NCBI GenBank assembly: GCA_023389055.1 | Contig: JAEWFA010000010.1 | Location: forward strand, 1-35,318 | Length of the DNA stretch: 35,318 nucleotides | Reading direction: 5' to 3' | DNA from: Pseudomonadota bacterium | Lineage (GTDB): Bacteria; Pseudomonadota; Gammaproteobacteria; Burkholderiales; Burkholderiaceae_E | Part shown: piece by piece, positions 32,489 to 35,318 of the stretch | How the letters are laid out: each line of letters begins with the position of its first letter | Position numbering within the stretch: the first letter of the stretch is position 1 | Notes under the pieces: generated by a model | Told to the model about the DNA's origin: nothing | What the model saw: the letters and a program-made list of their open reading frames with translations, nothing else | Database searches by the model: none | Program-made: the position numbers and the translations under genes

Positions 32489-33790
32489 TCATCGGGCGCT
32501 GCGCTCGAGCGCCTGGTCGACGTCCCAGAGGATGTCGTCGATGTGCTCGAGCCCGACCGACACGCGCACCATGTCGGGCGTGACGCCCGCCGCGCGCTGC
32601 TGGACCTCGTCGAGCTGCCGGTGCGTGGTCGAAGCCGGATGGATGATCAGCGTGCGCGTGTCGCCGATGTTCGCGAGATGGCTCATGAACTGCGCCGCCT
32701 CGATGAAGCGCACGCCCGCGTCGAGGCCGCCCTTCACGCCGAAAGCGAGCAGGCCGGAAGCGCCGGGGCGGCCGTCGATCGAGCGCATCTGCCGACGCAC
32801 GAGCTCGTGCTGCGGATGATCGGGCAACCCCGGGTACGACACCCAGCTCACGCGCGGATGCGAACGCAGGTGCTCGGCCACGCGTAGCGCATTCGCGCAA
32901 TGGCGCTCCATGCGCACGGGCAGCGTCTCGATGCCCTGCAGGATCTGCCAGGCGCTCATCGGCGCGAGCGACGCCCCGAACACGCGCAGCGACTCCATCC
33001 GCGCGCGCATCGTGAAGCCGAAGTCGCCGAAGGTCTCGTAGAACTTCACGCCGTGATAGCCCGGCGACGGCTCGGTCATGCCGGGGAACCTGCCGTTGTC
33101 CCAGGGAAATCTTCCGCTCTCGACGAGGACGCCGGCGAGCGTGGTGCCGTGGCCGCCGAGATATTTCGTCGCCGCGTGCACGACGAGATCGGCGCCGAAG
33201 GCGATGGGCGTGCACAGGAAGGGGCTGGGCACCGTGTTGTCGACGACGAGCGGCACGCCGTGCGCGTGCGCGACGTCGGCGACCGCGGCGATGTCGAGCA
33301 CCTGCAGGCTCGGGTTGCCGAGCGTCTCCGCGAAGACCGCCCGCGTGTTCGGCTGCATCGCCTCGGCAAAGGCTTCGGCGCGCGTCGGGTCGACGAAGGT
33401 CGTCTCGATGCCGAGGCGGCGCAGGTTCACGGCGAACATCGTCACGCTGCCGCCGTACAACGCGCTCGCCGCGACGACGTGATCGCCCTGCGAAAGCAGG
33501 GTCGTCAACGCCATCGTCTCGGCCGCCATCCCGCTCGCACTCGCCACCGCCGCGCGCCCGCCCTCGAGCGCGGCCACGCGTTCCTCGAGCGCTGCCACCG
33601 TCGGATTGGACAGCCGCGAATACACGTTGCCGAAAGTCTGCAGGTTGAACAGCGACGCCGCGTGGTCGGCGCTGTCGAAGACGTAGCTGGTCGTCTGGTA
33701 GATCGGCAATGCGCGCGATCCGGTTGCGGCATCGGGAATCTGTCCGGCGTGGATCGCCAGCGTCTCGGGATGGAACCGTCGATCGGCCAT
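32489..33790 (-). CDS. metY: O-acetylhomoserine sulfhydrylase (MetY-type)
   Basis: A PLP enzyme of the Cys/Met metabolism family, 433 residues, which makes homocysteine (or methionine directly) from O-acetylhomoserine and sulfide or methanethiol. Visible features: TLAIHAGQIPD at the start, PIYQTTSYVF, SRLSNPT, SASGMAA, the NPSL and VDNTVPSPFL strands, and the PLP lysine Lys209 in HAATKYLGGHG. The extra insertion with GFTMRARMESLRVFGASLAPMSA in outline and overall length near 430 favour MetY over the shorter MetB/MetC/MetZ enzymes. The ATG at 33790 has GAGGG upstream. It lies 24 bases behind the CoA-binding protein gene, likely one operon. Confidence 0.94.
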   Translation of the reverse strand: MADRRFHPETLAIHAGQIPDAATGSRALPIYQTTSYVFDSADHAASLFNLQTFGNVYSRLSNPTVAALEERVAALEGGRAAVASASGMAAETMALTTLLSQGDHVVAASALYGGSVTMFAVNLRRLGIETTFVDPTRAEAFAEAMQPNTRAVFAETLGNPSLQVLDIAAVADVAHAHGVPLVVDNTVPSPFLCTPIAFGADLVVHAATKYLGGHGTTLAGVLVESGRFPWDNGRFPGMTEPSPGYHGVKFYETFGDFGFTMRARMESLRVFGASLAPMSAWQILQGIETLPVRMERHCANALRVAEHLRSHPRVSWVSYPGLPDHPQHELVRRQMRSIDGRPGASGLLAFGVKGGLDAGVRFIEAAQFMSHLANIGDTRTLIIHPASTTHRQLDEVQQRAAGVTPDMVRVSVGLEHIDDILWDVDQALERSAR

Positions 33791-33814
33791 CGAATTGCCC
33801 TCGCGCAGGAGTTC

Positions 33815-34276
33815 TCAGACCGGCCGATGCGCCGAGATCACGCCGGTGTTCACGCCCGCCCAGTGCAGGCCGCCGAACAAGCGCGCGTGCTCGATCTTCA
33901 CGCAACGATCCATGACCGAGTCGAGGCCGGCGGCGCGAGCCCGCGCGTGGGCCTCGATGTTGCGCACGCCGAGTTGCTGCCACAGGCACTTCGCGCCGAT
34001 CGCGATCGCGTCCTCCGCAATGGGTCCGACGTCCTGCGTGCGACGAAAGACGTCGACCATGTCGACCGGATGCGGAATGTCTCGCAGCGACGGGTAGCAG
34101 CGCTCGCCGAGCACCTCGGTGTAGCGCGGGTTCACCGGAACGATGCGGTAGCCGTGCTCCTGCAGGTATTTCGCGGCGAAGAAGCTCGGTCGGTGCCATT
34201 CGGCGGACAGGCCGACGACCGCGATCGTCCGGCACGACTTCAGGATCCGCCGCAGCGTCGGGATGTCGTCGTTCAC
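33815..34276 (-). CDS. CoA-binding domain protein (YccU type)
   Basis: A 153-residue cytoplasmic protein made of a single CoA-binding Rossmann domain. It shows the nucleotide loop AVVGLSAEWHRPS near residues 19-31, YRIVPVNPRYTEVLGERCYPSL, DMVDVFRRTQDVGPIAEDAI and WQQLGVRN, with a conserved Cys in VMDRCVKIEH. These match the widely distributed YccU-like family whose precise function is not known; CoA or a thioester is the probable ligand. GGAGGAA sits about seven bases before the ATG. It leads the operon with metY and is divergent from the ABC permease. Confidence 0.92.
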   Translation of the reverse strand: MNDDIPTLRRILKSCRTIAVVGLSAEWHRPSFFAAKYLQEHGYRIVPVNPRYTEVLGERCYPSLRDIPHPVDMVDVFRRTQDVGPIAEDAIAIGAKCLWQQLGVRNIEAHARARAAGLDSVMDRCVKIEHARLFGGLHWAGVNTGVISAHRPV

Positions 34277-34296
34277 GTCGTATTCCTCCGGCGAAG

Positions 34297-34322
34297 AATG
34301 TAGCGCATCCGCCGCGCGTCAA
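34297..34322 (-). promoter_or_regulatory. Weak candidate promoter of the CoA-binding/metY operon
   Basis: On the minus strand TTGACG and TACATT occur in the 75-base divergent gap, but are only 14 bases apart, so the exact pairing is doubtful. The gap must also hold the promoter of the divergent permease gene. Confidence 0.3.
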
Positions 34323-34351
34323 TCGCCTGCGGCCTGAGACAATCCGTCCCC

Positions 34352-35318
34352 ATGCATCGCCGCTACGCATTCCCGCTCGCCGTGCGGGTCGGCGTCAATC
34401 GCTGGGACCTGCTCGCCGCGGCGCTCGCGCTCGGCGCACTGGCGTTCGTCGTCGCCGCGATGCACCCGATGCGCCAGCCGCTCGCCGCGCTCGAGGCGGC
34501 GCCCGTCTCGCTGGCCGTCGCCAACCTCCCCCTCTACGCGCTTCGGACCACTTTCCGGATGTTCGCGGCGCTCGCCCTGTCGCTCGCCTTCGCACTGGCC
34601 GTCGGCACCCTCGCCGCGCGCAACGCGCGCGCGCGGGCGATCGTGCTGCCGCTGCTGGACGTGGCGCAATCGGTGCCCGTGCTCGGCTATCTTTCCTTCA
34701 CGGTCGTCGTCTTCCTGCGCCTGTTTCCCGGGTCGGTGCTCGGCGCGGAGCTCGCCGCGATCTTCGCGATCTTCACCAGCCAGGTGTGGAACGTCACCTT
34801 CAGCTTCTACCAGTCGCTGCGAACGGTGCCCGAAGAGCTGCACGATGCCGCGCGCTCGATGCGGATGTCGGCCTGGCAGCGCTTCTGGCACCTGGACGTG
34901 CCCTTCGCCACCCCCGGTCTGGTCTGGAACCTGATGGTCTCGATGTCGGGCGGGTGGTTCTTCGTCGTCGCCTCCGAAGCGATCGCGGTCGGATCATGGA
35001 CGATCCCGCTACCCGGCATCGGTTCGTACGTGGCGCTGGCGATCGCCGAGCGCGACCTGGCCGCCGTCGGGTGGGCGCTGGCGGCGATGCTCGTCGTCAT
35101 CGCGCTCTACGACGTCTTCGTGTTCCGGCCGCTCGTCGCCTGGTCGGACCAGTTCCGCATCGGCGCCGCGCGCACCGGCGAGTCGCCGCGCAGCTGGGTG
35201 CTGTCGGTCTGGCGTCGCACACAGGCGCTGCGCGCGCTCGACGCGCACGCTCGCGCGTTGCTGCGGCGCGCGACGCTTCACCGCGCAGCCGACGCCGCGC
35301 TTCGGCGCGGCGCGCGGG
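34352..35318 (+). CDS. ABC transporter permease, NitT/TauT type (3' end cut by window)
   Basis: The open frame runs from ATG 34352 to the window edge without a stop, giving at least 322 residues. It has an N-terminal hydrophobic segment (LLAAALALGALAFVVAAM), a periplasmic stretch, and five further membrane segments of a binding-protein-dependent permease domain, with the EAA-type cytoplasmic loop EELHDAARSMRMSAWQRFWH and SGGWFFVVASEAI near its end. After the first permease domain comes a hydrophilic stretch (from about residue 265), which suggests the double-permease form found in Burkholderiales where a second copy follows. Substrates of this class include nitrate, sulfonates and anions; none can be chosen here. 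No strong SD precedes the start. Confidence 0.88.
   Translation, partial: MHRRYAFPLAVRVGVNRWDLLAAALALGALAFVVAAMHPMRQPLAALEAAPVSLAVANLPLYALRTTFRMFAALALSLAFALAVGTLAARNARARAIVLPLLDVAQSVPVLGYLSFTVVVFLRLFPGSVLGAELAAIFAIFTSQVWNVTFSFYQSLRTVPEELHDAARSMRMSAWQRFWHLDVPFATPGLVWNLMVSMSGGWFFVVASEAIAVGSWTIPLPGIGSYVALAIAERDLAAVGWALAAMLVVIALYDVFVFRPLVAWSDQFRIGAARTGESPRSWVLSVWRRTQALRALDAHARALLRRATLHRAADAALRRGAR

Noticed and set aside
34319..34891. 190-codon minus-strand frame at the window end
   Set aside because: It is antisense to an ABC permease with clear membrane segments and EAA loop; the product is low-complexity charged sequence.

Overview
The window looks like a chromosomal segment of a high-GC betaproteobacterium of the order Burkholderiales. 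Three things point there: the tmRNA at 25646-26010 encodes the tag ANDERFALAA, typical of Betaproteobacteria; the core gene order is gyrA-pheA-hisC-tyrA-aroA-cmk-rpsA on one strand with mtaD-like, ompA-like, ubiG and a gph/mupP-type phosphatase on the other; and the GC-rich third-position bias is strong throughout. I see no insertion sequence, prophage, CRISPR array, tRNA or rRNA gene.

Layout. (1) 58-11199, minus strand: an aromatic amino acid supraoperon, gyrA, an AEC-family permease in the slot where serC is usually found, pheA, hisC, tyrA, aroA, cmk, rpsA. A small plus-strand gene (3968-4318) sits between tyrA and aroA, and aroA carries the class II EPSP synthase motif set. (2) 11394-15116, plus strand: an MTA/SAH deaminase-like amidohydrolase, an OmpA-like lipid-free outer membrane/peptidoglycan-binding protein, ubiG, and a HAD phosphatase resembling MupP. 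(3) 15109-22902: a cyanophycin locus. A divergent pair on the minus strand (ABC exporter with an extra N-terminal domain, plus a DUF1854 protein) faces two tandem cyanophycin synthetase genes on the plus strand. The first (CphA') has lost the P-loop of its Mur-ligase-like domain; the second (CphA) looks complete. The divergent promoter region holds unusual palindromes. (4) 22927-25514, minus: an AidB-like acyl-CoA dehydrogenase translationally coupled to a PaaX-family regulator whose promoter suggests a leaderless mRNA. (5) 25646-26050: ssrA and its terminator. (6) 26159-31607, plus: an M23 peptidase, an MFS transporter overlapping a five-haem cytochrome c, a meso-diaminopimelate dehydrogenase and a thioredoxin-like protein. 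(7) 31680-34276, minus: a CBS-pair protein, a small frameshifted reading frame, MetY-type O-acetylhomoserine sulfhydrylase and a CoA-binding protein. (8) 34352 to the end, plus: the first half of a NitT/TauT-type ABC permease cut by the window edge.

How the parts fit. Regions 1 and 2 are housekeeping: chorismate-derived amino acids, translation, DNA supercoiling, ubiquinone synthesis and probable clean-up of S-adenosylhomocysteine made by methyltransferases such as UbiG. Region 3 makes and probably handles the nitrogen-storage polymer cyanophycin (multi-L-arginyl-poly-L-aspartate); no cyanophycinase or isoaspartyl dipeptidase is visible here. The most interesting candidates for new biology are the CphA'/ABC/DUF1854 arrangement, the five-haem cytochrome fused from a c4-like and a dehydrogenase-subunit-like part, and the atypical aroA neighbourhood.
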